The notes beneath the pieces are model-generated. The model did not search any database. It worked only from the letters and a program-made list of their open reading frames with translations, and had not been told where the DNA came from. Both the position numbers and the translations under genes were made by a program. From NCBI GenBank assembly GCA_016195145.1, contig JACQAF010000247.1:1-7766 (forward strand): DNA of 7,766 nt, given 5' to 3'. This DNA comes from Rhodospirillales bacterium. GTDB lineage: Bacteria; Pseudomonadota; Alphaproteobacteria; CACIAM-22H2. Shown piece by piece: positions 1 to 6,949 of the stretch; position 1 is the first letter of the stretch, and each line of letters opens with the position of its first letter.

Positions 1-1
1 G

Positions 2-571
2 GTCTCGATCGAGCGCGAGGTCGACCGCCTGCAAGCCGGACCGGCGATCCCGGCAGCCAAACGCGCCGGCTGGCTCGGCGAGCGATTGGACGGCTATCTC
101 GGCTTGGTCGCCGCCGAGGTGCCGAGCGAGGTGCGCGCCCTGATCGTGCTGGAAATACTGGAGTTGCCCTTCGATTCATGGTTCTCGCAGGCGCATCCGG
201 TGCTGTCGGCGGTGAGCCGGGTCGGACGCTCGATGCTGCTGCGGATCAATATCAACACGACGGACTTCAAGGATTTCGTGTCGCTTGGCGCCTATGGCGT
301 CGGCGCCGATCTGCACGAAACGCCCGGGTCGGAAACCGATATGATCGGCAGAATCGAGAAATTCGCCGCGCGGGCGGCGCGTTCCGGCCTGCGCTCGTAT
401 CTCTACGGTATATCCTCGCTGAGCCTCGCCACCGCGGCGATCTGCTCAGGCTTCGATTACGTCGCCGGCGACGTAATCGCCGGGCCAGTCGACAATCCCG
501 GTAGCGTGGTGATGGCCGACAAGTGGAGCATCTATACCCGGGCGCTGAAGAGCGAACCCGCCGGAGCCTGA
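2..571 (+). CDS. C-terminal part of an uncharacterised protein, possibly a degenerate EAL-like domain (5' end outside window)
   Basis: The frame is open from the left edge to a TGA at 569-571, giving 189 visible residues, so the true start lies upstream. A TTG at 86 is in frame, but the coding pattern continues before it, so I treat the gene as 5'-truncated by the window. The fragment has the rhythm of the last strands of an EAL phosphodiesterase barrel: LIVLEILELPFD resembles the strand with the family's E-x-T-E, and GFDYVAGD resembles the final G-x-DY-x-QG. The catalytic and metal-binding signatures (KID, EGVE-like) are not evident; YGISSLS stands where EGVE-type residues would be expected. 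If the fold assignment is right, the domain would be catalytically dead and act as a sensor or scaffold. This is inference from motif rhythm. That it encodes a protein is fairly sure; the family is not. It lies 56 nt before malonyl-CoA decarboxylase on the same strand. Confidence 0.6.
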   Translation, partial: VSIEREVDRLQAGPAIPAAKRAGWLGERLDGYLGLVAAEVPSEVRALIVLEILELPFDSWFSQAHPVLSAVSRVGRSMLLRININTTDFKDFVSLGAYGVGADLHETPGSETDMIGRIEKFAARAARSGLRSYLYGISSLSLATAAICSGFDYVAGDVIAGPVDNPGSVVMADKWSIYTRALKSEPAGA

Positions 572-627
572 CCGGCCGGCGCGCAAGCCGGTTGCGATGG
601 CTTGAGGCCTCGGGCAAGAATGTCGAT

Positions 628-2052
628 ATGACTGAAACCCGCTCCGCCGAAGGCATTTTCGATCGCGCGCTCAGGAATCTGCGCGAGGCGTGGCAGGATA
701 TCTCCAACTCCGCCCGCGTCGCCATCGCGCGCGGCGGCGCGGTGGCGCCCGACCTGCCCGATGTCGACCGTGACCGCGTCCGCGAACAGATGCGCGAATG
801 CCTCGCCGCGCGCGGCGGCGAGGTCAGCGCCCGGGCGCGGGCGGCAGAGCTTGGGCGGATATATCTCTCGCTCAACGATGCCGGCCGACGCCGGTTCCTG
901 GAGTTGCTTGCCGGCGAATTTGGCGTCGATCACGATGCGATCGCGGCGGCGGCCGAATGGCTACGCACCGCCCGCGACGACGCCGACCGCCGCGCGGCGG
1001 AACGTACACTGCGCCAGGCGGCCACGCCGCCGCGCGTTCGCCTGCTGCGGCAATTCAACGCCCTGCCCGAGGGGGTCAAGTTCCTCGTCGACCGGCGGGC
1101 CGAACTGCTCAAATGGTCGAAGGACGATCGCGCATTATCGGCGCTGGAGCACGACCTGAAAGACCTGCTGGCCGGCTGGTTCGATGTCGGCTTCCTCGAG
1201 CTCAACCGCATCACCTGGGATTCGCCGGCGGCGCTGCTTGAGAAGCTCAGCGCCTACGAAGCCGTCCATGCGGTGCGCGGCTGGACCGATCTCAAGAACC
1301 GGCTCGATTCGGACCGGCGCTGTTTCGCCTTTTTCCATCCGCGCATGCCGAGCGAGCCGCTGATCTTCGTCGAGGTGGCGTTGGTCCGCGGGCTGGCCGG
1401 CAACATCCAGGCGTTGCTCGACGAACGCGCCCCGGTCGGCGATCCGCGCAAGGCCGACACCGCGATCTTCTATTCCATCTCCAACGCCCAGCGCGGCCTG
1501 GCAGGGATCAGCTTCGGCGGCTTCCTGATCAAACGGGTCGTCGATCAGCTGACGGCCGAATTTCCCAACCTCAAGGCTTTCGCGACGCTGTCGCCGGTCC
1601 CCGGATTTCGGGCGTGGCTCGACGACCGGTTCGCCAGGGGCGAGCCGGGCATGCTCGGCGCCTATGAGCGCAAGGCGCTGGCGGCGGTCACCAAGACGTC
1701 GGCGAGCAAAGGACTGCTGAAAAATATTCTCGCCAGCGACGCCTGGGCCAAGACGCCAGAACTGGCCGAGGCCCTCAAGCAGCCATTGATGCGCCTGGCG
1801 ACGCAATACCTGGTCGAGGCCAAGCGCGACGACGGGCGGGCGCTCGATCCGGTCGCCCATTTTCACCTGTCGAACGGGGCGCGGGTCGAGCGGCTCAACT
1901 GGCTCGGCGACCGGTCGGCGAAGGGGCTCCGGCAGTCGTTCGGCATGATGGTCAATTATCAGTATCGCCTCGCCGACATCGAGGATCACCACGAGGCCTA
2001 TATCGGTGACGGCGAGGTCGTTGCCGCGAAAGAGGTCGGGGGGCTCATGTAA
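628..2052 (+). CDS. Malonyl-CoA decarboxylase
   Basis: This 474-residue protein catalyses malonyl-CoA to acetyl-CoA + CO2, probably in the cytosol. The N-terminal half (about residues 1-150) is the helical oligomerisation region of the family. The C-terminal half is the acetyltransferase-like catalytic domain. The most diagnostic stretch is FYSISNAQRGLAGISFG with FLIKRVV just after it, then LSPVPGF; human MCD has FYSISLTQQGLQG, FLIKRVV and LSPIPGF in the same order. The active-site serine should be one of S283/S285 in the SIS motif, and the catalytic histidine H413 in HFHLSNGA; NWLGDRS and MMVNYQY follow as in the family. I chose the ATG at 628 because it starts a normal-length protein. An in-frame GTG at 523 would overlap the upstream gene and add 35 arginine-rich residues unlike the family. 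The Shine-Dalgarno is weak. No malonyl-CoA synthetase (matB) or malonate carrier is adjacent, so the substrate may come from acetyl-CoA carboxylase or a distant locus. Function is secure; matA would be the rhizobial name, but the operon context is missing. Confidence 0.95.
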   Translation: MTETRSAEGIFDRALRNLREAWQDISNSARVAIARGGAVAPDLPDVDRDRVREQMRECLAARGGEVSARARAAELGRIYLSLNDAGRRRFLELLAGEFGVDHDAIAAAAEWLRTARDDADRRAAERTLRQAATPPRVRLLRQFNALPEGVKFLVDRRAELLKWSKDDRALSALEHDLKDLLAGWFDVGFLELNRITWDSPAALLEKLSAYEAVHAVRGWTDLKNRLDSDRRCFAFFHPRMPSEPLIFVEVALVRGLAGNIQALLDERAPVGDPRKADTAIFYSISNAQRGLAGISFGGFLIKRVVDQLTAEFPNLKAFATLSPVPGFRAWLDDRFARGEPGMLGAYERKALAAVTKTSASKGLLKNILASDAWAKTPELAEALKQPLMRLATQYLVEAKRDDGRALDPVAHFHLSNGARVERLNWLGDRSAKGLRQSFGMMVNYQYRLADIEDHHEAYIGDGEVVAAKEVGGLM

Positions 2053-2082
2053 TTCCGCGCCGGCCGTTGCGCAGGCGGGGCA

Positions 2083-2817
2083 TTAATATGTCCGGCGTTT
2101 GACCCGCACATCGGCGAAATAGCTGGCCGAATGACTGCGCGTCTCGTCGGAATCGGCGAACAGTCCGATCTCGACGATCCGCGCCGGCGTTTCGTCCGGC
2201 CACAGACGCCGGTAGATCGCAAGCAAATCGACTTCTTCGGCGAACCAGCGGTGAAGATTGGCTTCGCCGCCATTGGCGACGTAATGCGGGAAGGCGCCGA
2301 TGAACTTGTAATCGCCGGCGCGGAGCTTGTTGCCCCAGATGATTTCCATGCGCCGCGTGTCGCCGCTTGTCGTTTCAAGTGCGATGAACAGCCGGGCCGG
2401 ATGATCGTCGCCGGCGCGGGTGCGTTCGTCCAGCGGGCTGCGGATCGGCTGTTCGACATACCAGCGCCAGGCGAGGGTTGGGTAATGCTGGAGATCGATA
2501 TCGACGCGCCGTAAAAGCATCGAAGCGGTGCCGTCGGTTTCGAGGCGGATGGCCGGTATGTCGTCCTTGGTCGTGAACGACATTTTCATCGGGCCGCGCG
2601 TCCAGAACTGGCGATGCCGCCAGCCGGGCGGCGGCGGGTCGAGCGGAAAGGGCGCCGAAAAATCCATCACCGCGACTTCCATTTCGCTGGTCGCCATCAG
2701 GGCGGGTCCGCGCGGCCCCGATGTCGCCATCCCGATCGCCAGGGTAACGGCCGCAACGGCAAGCAGTGCAGCGACAAGAAAAACAACGCGCGATCGGGTG
2801 AAACGGAATAGGGGCAT
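2083..2817 (-). CDS. DUF3047 family protein, exported or membrane-anchored
   Basis: This 244-residue protein of unknown function has the sequence pattern I associate with DUF3047. The core has LAWRWYVEQP (residues 115-124), then DERTRAGDDHPARLFI (130-145), MEIIWGN (157-163) and a C-terminal VEIGLFADSDET followed by ASYFADV. This looks like a beta-sandwich, carbohydrate-binding-like fold with repeated tryptophans, but no catalytic motif is evident. The N-terminus has basic residues (R5, R8, R10) followed by a hydrophobic segment (about 11-30), so it is probably a signal peptide or single N-terminal anchor with the domain in the periplasm. There is no lipobox cysteine. I prefer the ATG at 2817, which has AGGGG five bases upstream. 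An in-frame ATG at 2832 adds MVGAA but lacks a ribosome-binding site. The gene converges on malonyl-CoA decarboxylase (30-nt gap) and diverges from the ThDP enzyme. No partner is evident. Confidence 0.85.
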   Translation of the reverse strand: MPLFRFTRSRVVFLVAALLAVAAVTLAIGMATSGPRGPALMATSEMEVAVMDFSAPFPLDPPPPGWRHRQFWTRGPMKMSFTTKDDIPAIRLETDGTASMLLRRVDIDLQHYPTLAWRWYVEQPIRSPLDERTRAGDDHPARLFIALETTSGDTRRMEIIWGNKLRAGDYKFIGAFPHYVANGGEANLHRWFAEEVDLLAIYRRLWPDETPARIVEIGLFADSDETRSHSASYFADVRVKRRTY

Positions 2818-2847
2818 GGCGGCCCCTACCATAGGAAATGGCGGCGC

Positions 2848-2862
2848 CGACCGCGATGGTCG
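2848..2862. repeat. Small inverted repeat between divergent genes
   Basis: The arms CGACC and GGTCG flank a 5-base loop (GCGAT) in the 106-bp gap between the DUF3047 start and the ThDP enzyme start. It extends imperfectly outward into GCCG/CGGC. It could be an operator for the divergent pair, but in such GC-rich DNA a 5-bp arm is also expected by chance. No clear -35/-10 pair is visible for either gene here. Confidence 0.25.
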
Positions 2863-2923
2863 CCGGCGACCCGGCGGATCAAAATGGCGTGAATGCCCGG
2901 GCCATTAGCGGTAGAGTTTTGCC

Positions 2924-5314
2924 ATGAGCACGATACCGACCATGCAGCCGCAACCGGTTCCGGCGCGCCCGGGCCTGCCCGCCAGCCGCACCAGGATCGC
3001 CCCGGCGACCTTGCGCATGCTGCGCGAGATCGAGCGCAAGGTGCTGTGGCTGTCGAGCTGGATGATCCATAACGCGAACCATCTGCGCGCGCATCGCGAC
3101 GGGCTCAAGGTCGGCGGGCATCAGGCCTCCAGCGCGTCGGTGGCGACGCTGATGACGGCGCTCTATATGCACGTGCTGCGGCCCGAGGATCGCGTGGCGG
3201 TGAAGCCGCACGCCTCGCCGGTGTTCCACGCCATCCAGTACCTGCTCGGTCATCAGGCAGTCGAGAATCTCGAACGTTTCCGCGCCCTCGGCGGGGCGCA
3301 GTCCTATCCCTCGCGGACCAAGGACGTCGACGATGTCGATTTCTCGACCGGTTCGGTCGGGCTCGGCGTCGCGGCGACGCTGTTCGCCGCCCTGGTCCAG
3401 GACTATGTGCGCCTGAAAGACATGGCGCCGGCCGGCATCAAGGCAGGCCGGATGGTGGCGATCGTCGGCGACGCGGAGTTCGATGAGGGCAATATCTTCG
3501 AGGCGATGCTCGAAGGCTGGAAGCACGACGTGCGGAACGTCTGGTGGGTGATCGATTATAACCGCCAGAGCCTCGACAGCGTCGTTTCCGACCGCCTGTT
3601 TTCGCGCATCGATAACGTGTTCGAGGGCACCGGCTGGCGGGTCGTTATCCTCAAATACGGCAAGCTTCTGGAGGAAGCCTTCGCCAAGCCCGGCGGCGAC
3701 GCCTTGCGCCAATGGATCGACGCGTGTCCCAACTCGCTCTATTCGGCGCTGACCTACAAGGGCGGCAAGGCTTGGCGCGAGCATCTGCAACGCGATCTCG
3801 GCGACGTGCCGGGGTTCTCGGCGCTGCTGGCTTCGTACAACGACGACGATGCGTTGCACCGGCTGATGACCAATCTTGCCGGCCACGATATGGAATCGGT
3901 GCTCGACGCTTTTCTCGCGGCCGAGCAATCGGATGCGCCGACCTGTTTTATCGCCTATACGATCAAGGGCTTCGGTCTGCCCTTCGCCGGCCACAAGGAC
4001 AATCACGCCGGGTTGATGAATCCCGAGCAGATGGCCGGCTTCAAGCGGGCGATGAACATTCCCGACGGCCGGGAATGGGACCGGTTCGCCGGCCTCGATC
4101 TGCCGGCGAAAGAGGCGGAGGCGTTTCTTGCCGCCGTGCCGTTCGCGCAGCAATTTCCGCGCAGTCACGACGTGCCCGCCGTCACCCTGCCCGACAGTTT
4201 TCCGTCGCCCAAGGCCGAGAAGATGTCGACCCAGGAAGGTTTCGGGCGGATCCTGTTCGAGCTTGCTGCCGGCGACAGCGAGATCGCGAAGCATATCGTG
4301 ACCGTGTCGCCCGACGTGACGGTGTCGACCAATCTCGGGCCATGGGTCAACCGGCGCGGCATCTTCGACCGCCGCGACCGCAAGGATGTCTTCAAATCCG
4401 AAAAGGTCGTCTCGGCGCAGGCTTGGTCGATGAACCCGGCCGGCCAGCATATCGAGCTCGGCATCGCCGAAAGCAACCTCTTCCTGCTGCTGGCCGGGCT
4501 CGGGCTTTCCGGGCCGCTGTTCGGCGCGCGGCTGCTGCCGATCGGCACGCTTTACGATCCGTTCATTCAGCGCGGCCTCGATTCTCTCAATTACGCCTGT
4601 TACCAGGATGCGCGCTTCATGGTCGTGGCCACGCCGGCCGGCATCACGCTGGCGCCCGAGGGCGGCGCGCATCAGTCGATCGCGACGCCGCTGATCGGCA
4701 TCGGCCAGGACAAGCTCGCCTATTTCGAACCGGCCTATGTCGACGAAGTGGCGGCGATCATGGAATGGGGCTTTCGTCATATGCAGGCCGAGGGCGGCGG
4801 CTCGGTCTATCTCCGCCTGTCCACCCGGCCGCTTGCCCAGCCGACGCGCAACCTCGACGCCGGGCAGCGCGCTGCCGTCATCGCCGGCGGTTACTGGGCG
4901 GTGCCGCCAGGCCCAGGTGCGGAATTGGCGATCGTCTATGCCGGGGCGGTCGCCCCCGAAGCGATCGAGGCCCATCGCCAGATTCTTGAAGATATTCCGG
5001 GGGCAGGGCTGCTGGTCATTACCTCGCCGGACCGGCTCCATGCCGGCTGGATCGACGCCGGGGCCGGGCAGCAGGGCGGGCCATCGCATGTCGAGACCCT
5101 GCTTGGCGGCCTGCCGCCGGGGGCGGGGCTGGTCAGCCTGATCGACGGCCATCCGGCAACCCTGTCCTGGCTTGGCGCGGTGCGCGGCCAGCGCATCCGG
5201 GCGTTGGGGGTGGGGCATTTCGGCCAATCGGGGGATATCCCGGACCTTTACCGCCTGCACGGCCTCGACGCCGATGCCATTCTCGACGCCGCCGCCAGCC
5301 TGTGCCTTGGCTAA
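2924..5314 (+). CDS. Thiamine-diphosphate enzyme, transketolase / homodimeric pyruvate dehydrogenase E1-like
   Basis: This 796-residue protein carries, in one chain, the Pyr and PP modules of the transketolase superfamily and resembles homodimeric AceE more than classical transketolase. The ThDP-binding motif runs from GDAEFDEG (182-189) to N213 in IDYN; its 32-residue span equals that of E. coli AceE (GDGEMDEP to NCN), with alanine replacing the third glycine. Family histidines are visible: H66 in GGHQASS, H96 in KPHASPVFH, and H357/H361 in GHKDNHAG after TIKGFGLPF. E516 in IELGIAESN is the expected cofactor-activating glutamate. A C-terminal transketolase-C-type domain follows (about 650-796). 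It is shorter than E. coli AceE (887), mostly at the N-terminus, the region that contacts the E2 core. No acyltransferase (E2) or lipoamide dehydrogenase gene is adjacent. The reaction could be pyruvate or another 2-oxoacid decarboxylation, or ketol transfer; the sequence alone does not decide. The start is ATG 2924; an in-frame ATG at 2942 is possible, and neither has a strong ribosome-binding site. Confidence 0.88.
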   Translation: MSTIPTMQPQPVPARPGLPASRTRIAPATLRMLREIERKVLWLSSWMIHNANHLRAHRDGLKVGGHQASSASVATLMTALYMHVLRPEDRVAVKPHASPVFHAIQYLLGHQAVENLERFRALGGAQSYPSRTKDVDDVDFSTGSVGLGVAATLFAALVQDYVRLKDMAPAGIKAGRMVAIVGDAEFDEGNIFEAMLEGWKHDVRNVWWVIDYNRQSLDSVVSDRLFSRIDNVFEGTGWRVVILKYGKLLEEAFAKPGGDALRQWIDACPNSLYSALTYKGGKAWREHLQRDLGDVPGFSALLASYNDDDALHRLMTNLAGHDMESVLDAFLAAEQSDAPTCFIAYTIKGFGLPFAGHKDNHAGLMNPEQMAGFKRAMNIPDGREWDRFAGLDLPAKEAEAFLAAVPFAQQFPRSHDVPAVTLPDSFPSPKAEKMSTQEGFGRILFELAAGDSEIAKHIVTVSPDVTVSTNLGPWVNRRGIFDRRDRKDVFKSEKVVSAQAWSMNPAGQHIELGIAESNLFLLLAGLGLSGPLFGARLLPIGTLYDPFIQRGLDSLNYACYQDARFMVVATPAGITLAPEGGAHQSIATPLIGIGQDKLAYFEPAYVDEVAAIMEWGFRHMQAEGGGSVYLRLSTRPLAQPTRNLDAGQRAAVIAGGYWAVPPGPGAELAIVYAGAVAPEAIEAHRQILEDIPGAGLLVITSPDRLHAGWIDAGAGQQGGPSHVETLLGGLPPGAGLVSLIDGHPATLSWLGAVRGQRIRALGVGHFGQSGDIPDLYRLHGLDADAILDAAASLCLG

Positions 5315-5355
5315 CCGGCGGGGCATCCCATGTATTGGGGGACGCGGTTGCGGCG

Positions 5356-5384
5356 TTGACGCGGCCTGGCGGGCGGGTTAGGTA
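5356..5384 (+). promoter_or_regulatory. Candidate housekeeping promoter for tRNA-Leu (and possibly tig)
   Basis: A good -35 (TTGACG, 5356-5361) is followed by a 17-nt spacer and a poor -10 candidate (TAGGTA, 5379-5384). Transcription would begin near 5390, about 22 nt before the tRNA acceptor stem, which is a sensible leader for a stable RNA. The -35 is close to the alphaproteobacterial CTTGAC consensus, but the -10 matches TATAAT weakly, so the exact site is uncertain. Confidence 0.45.
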
Positions 5385-5413
5385 CTCGCCGGCAAACACC
5401 CGGTACGGCCCCT

Positions 5414-5498
5414 GCGGGCGTGGCGGAACTGGCAGACGCGCCAGATTTAGGTTCTGGTGACGCAAGTCGTGGGGGTTCAAGTCCCTCCGCCCGCACCA
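5414..5498 (+). tRNA. tRNA-Leu (anticodon UAG)
   Basis: This is a class II tRNA of 85 nt including an encoded CCA. The acceptor stem GCGGGCG (5414-5420) pairs with CGCCCGC, followed by the discriminator A and CCA (5496-5498). The anticodon stem CCAGA (5441-5445) pairs with TCTGG (5453-5457) around loop TTTAGGT, placing anticodon TAG at 5448-5450, which reads CUA and, by wobble, other CUN codons. A long variable arm (TGACGCAAGTCGT region) and the T-arm with GGTTCAAGTCC are both present, as expected for leucine. It lies 67 nt before trigger factor with no obvious terminator between, so a joint primary transcript is plausible. Confidence 0.97.
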
Positions 5499-5565
5499 GA
5501 CGTCCGCTGCCGGGGTGGTCCATTCGCCCGTAATTCCCTCGTCCGACTGCGAGAACCGAAAACAG

Positions 5566-6900
5566 ATGCAAGTGACCGAGACGAAAACCGATGGCCTGAA
5601 GCGTGAATTCAGGGTTGTCGTTGCCGCCAGCGATATCCAGGGAAAGATGGATGTCCGCCTGCAAGAGATCGGCCGGAAGATCAACCTGCCCGGCTTCCGC
5701 CCCGGCAAGGTGCCGATACCGGTGCTCAAGAAGCGCTATGGCAGCGCCGTGATGGGCGAGGTGCTGGAGCAGGCGGTTTCGGATTCGTCGAGCCAGGCGA
5801 TGGCCGAGCGCGGCCTCAAGCCGGCAGTCGCCCCCAAGGTCGACATCACTGCCTTCGCCGAAGGCGGGGATCTTGAGTACACCATGGCGGTCGAGCTGAT
5901 GCCCGAGATCAAGCCGATGGATTTCGCCAAGCTCAAGCTTGAGCGTCTGGTGGCCGAGGTGAATGACGACGAGGTCAACAAGGCCCTGGAGCGCATCGCC
6001 GCCCAACATCGCAAGTCGGAAAAGCTGACCGAAGACCGGCCGAGCGCCAAGGGCGACATCCTGGTGATCGATTTCGCCGGCTCGATCGACGGCAAGGAAT
6101 TTCCCGGCGGCGCGGGCAAGGATCACAGCCTCGAACTGGGCTCGAACGCCTTTATCGCCGGTTTCGAAGATCAGCTGATCGGAATCAAGGCCGGTGGCAA
6201 GACCGAGGTCAAGGTGACGTTCCCGGCCGAATACGCCAACCCGGAACTGGCCGGCAAGCCGGCGAGCTTCACGGTCGAGGTGAAGGAAATCCAGCAGCGC
6301 CTGCCGGTGAAGCTGGACGACGAGCTGGCCAAGTCGTTGGGGCTCGACGATCTCGACTCGCTGAAAAAGGCGATCCGCGACCAGATGGGCAAGGACTATG
6401 CGCGCATCGCGCGCGCGCGCCTGAAGCGCCAATTGCTCGACCGGCTGGCCGAAAATCATGATTTCGTCGTGCCCGCCGGAATGGTCGAACTTGAATTCGA
6501 AGCCATCTGGAAGAACGTCGAGGCCGAGCGCAAGCAGGGGGTCGACGATCCGACCATCGCCGGCAAGAGCGACGACGACCTGAAAGCCGAGCTGCGCGGC
6601 ATCGCCGAACGGCGGGTGCGGCTGGGGCTGCTTCTGTCCGAGGTCGGGCGGCTGAATAACATTCAGGTCGCCCAGGAGGAAGTGAATCGCGCGCTGATCG
6701 AGGAGGCGCGCCGCTATCCCGGCCAGGAGCGCAAGGTGGTCGAGCATTTCCGCAATAGTCCCGAAGCGCTCGCCCAGCTCCGTGCGCCGCTATTCGAGGA
6801 CAAGGTCATCGATTTCATCGTCGAGATGGCCAAGGTCGCCGACAAGCCGGTCGGCGTCGACGAACTGATGAAGGAACCCGAGGAGGGCGCCGCCGCCTAA
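5566..6900 (+). CDS. tig: Trigger factor, ribosome-associated chaperone / peptidyl-prolyl isomerase
   Basis: This 444-residue protein binds ribosomal protein L23 at the exit tunnel and shelters nascent chains; its FKBP domain has cis-trans prolyl isomerase activity. The N-terminal ribosome-binding domain covers about residues 1-150, with the docking loop GFRPGKVP at 43-50; F44 and R45 are retained and proline replaces the lysine of the E. coli GFRKGKVP. The FKBP domain runs from about K162 (KGDILVIDFAG) through GFEDQLIG to about residue 243 (FTVEVKEIQ). The helical C-terminal chaperone arms follow, ending in an acidic/alanine tail. Length is normal for the family (E. coli 432). I chose ATG 5566 because MQVTET is the usual N-terminus; an earlier in-frame codon at 5515 adds 17 residues lying just after the tRNA and without homology. 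clpP follows after 49 nt on the same strand, the classic tig-clpP arrangement, which suggests co-transcription. Confidence 0.98.
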   Translation: MQVTETKTDGLKREFRVVVAASDIQGKMDVRLQEIGRKINLPGFRPGKVPIPVLKKRYGSAVMGEVLEQAVSDSSSQAMAERGLKPAVAPKVDITAFAEGGDLEYTMAVELMPEIKPMDFAKLKLERLVAEVNDDEVNKALERIAAQHRKSEKLTEDRPSAKGDILVIDFAGSIDGKEFPGGAGKDHSLELGSNAFIAGFEDQLIGIKAGGKTEVKVTFPAEYANPELAGKPASFTVEVKEIQQRLPVKLDDELAKSLGLDDLDSLKKAIRDQMGKDYARIARARLKRQLLDRLAENHDFVVPAGMVELEFEAIWKNVEAERKQGVDDPTIAGKSDDDLKAELRGIAERRVRLGLLLSEVGRLNNIQVAQEEVNRALIEEARRYPGQERKVVEHFRNSPEALAQLRAPLFEDKVIDFIVEMAKVADKPVGVDELMKEPEEGAAA

Positions 6901-6949
6901 ACCGGCAACGGTTGCGCGCGCCGATTAACCCAACGAGGACCAGGAACCA

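Noticed and set aside
576..591. GC-rich hairpin CCGGC-GCGCAA-GCCGG after the first gene
   Set aside because: There is no T-run after it, and GCCGG/CCGGC words are common throughout this sequence. It is not enough to call a terminator, although it could slow polymerase.
523..627. Longer start (GTG 523) for malonyl-CoA decarboxylase
   Set aside because: It would overlap the preceding gene by 49 nt and add arginine-rich residues not typical of the family; ATG 628 gives the expected length.
1135..1992. A 285-codon minus-strand frame inside malonyl-CoA decarboxylase
   Set aside because: It is wholly contained within a confidently identified gene and has no motif or start signal of its own.
2053..2082. 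Possible bidirectional terminator between the convergent malonyl-CoA decarboxylase and DUF3047 genes
   Set aside because: The 30-nt gap has only short GCGC self-complementary words and no T-run on either strand.
2879..5326. An 815-codon open frame on the minus strand opposite the ThDP enzyme
   Set aside because: It is a codon-bias shadow: in GC-rich DNA the antisense frame lacks stops. Its product is low-complexity, rich in Arg/His/Gly/Gln, with no recognisable family, while the plus-strand gene has clear motifs throughout.
5330..5346. CCCA/TGGG hairpin just after the ThDP enzyme stop
   Set aside because: It has only four pairs and no T-run, so I do not call a terminator.
5311..6747. A 478-codon open frame on the minus strand opposite tig and spanning the tRNA
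   Set aside because: It has the same shadow effect, runs through the tRNA gene and the tig FKBP domain, and its translation resembles no family.
6905..6915. GCAAC-G-GTTGC palindrome between tig and clpP
   Set aside because: The central single base cannot form a stable hairpin loop, and no T-run follows. It does not argue against tig-clpP co-transcription.
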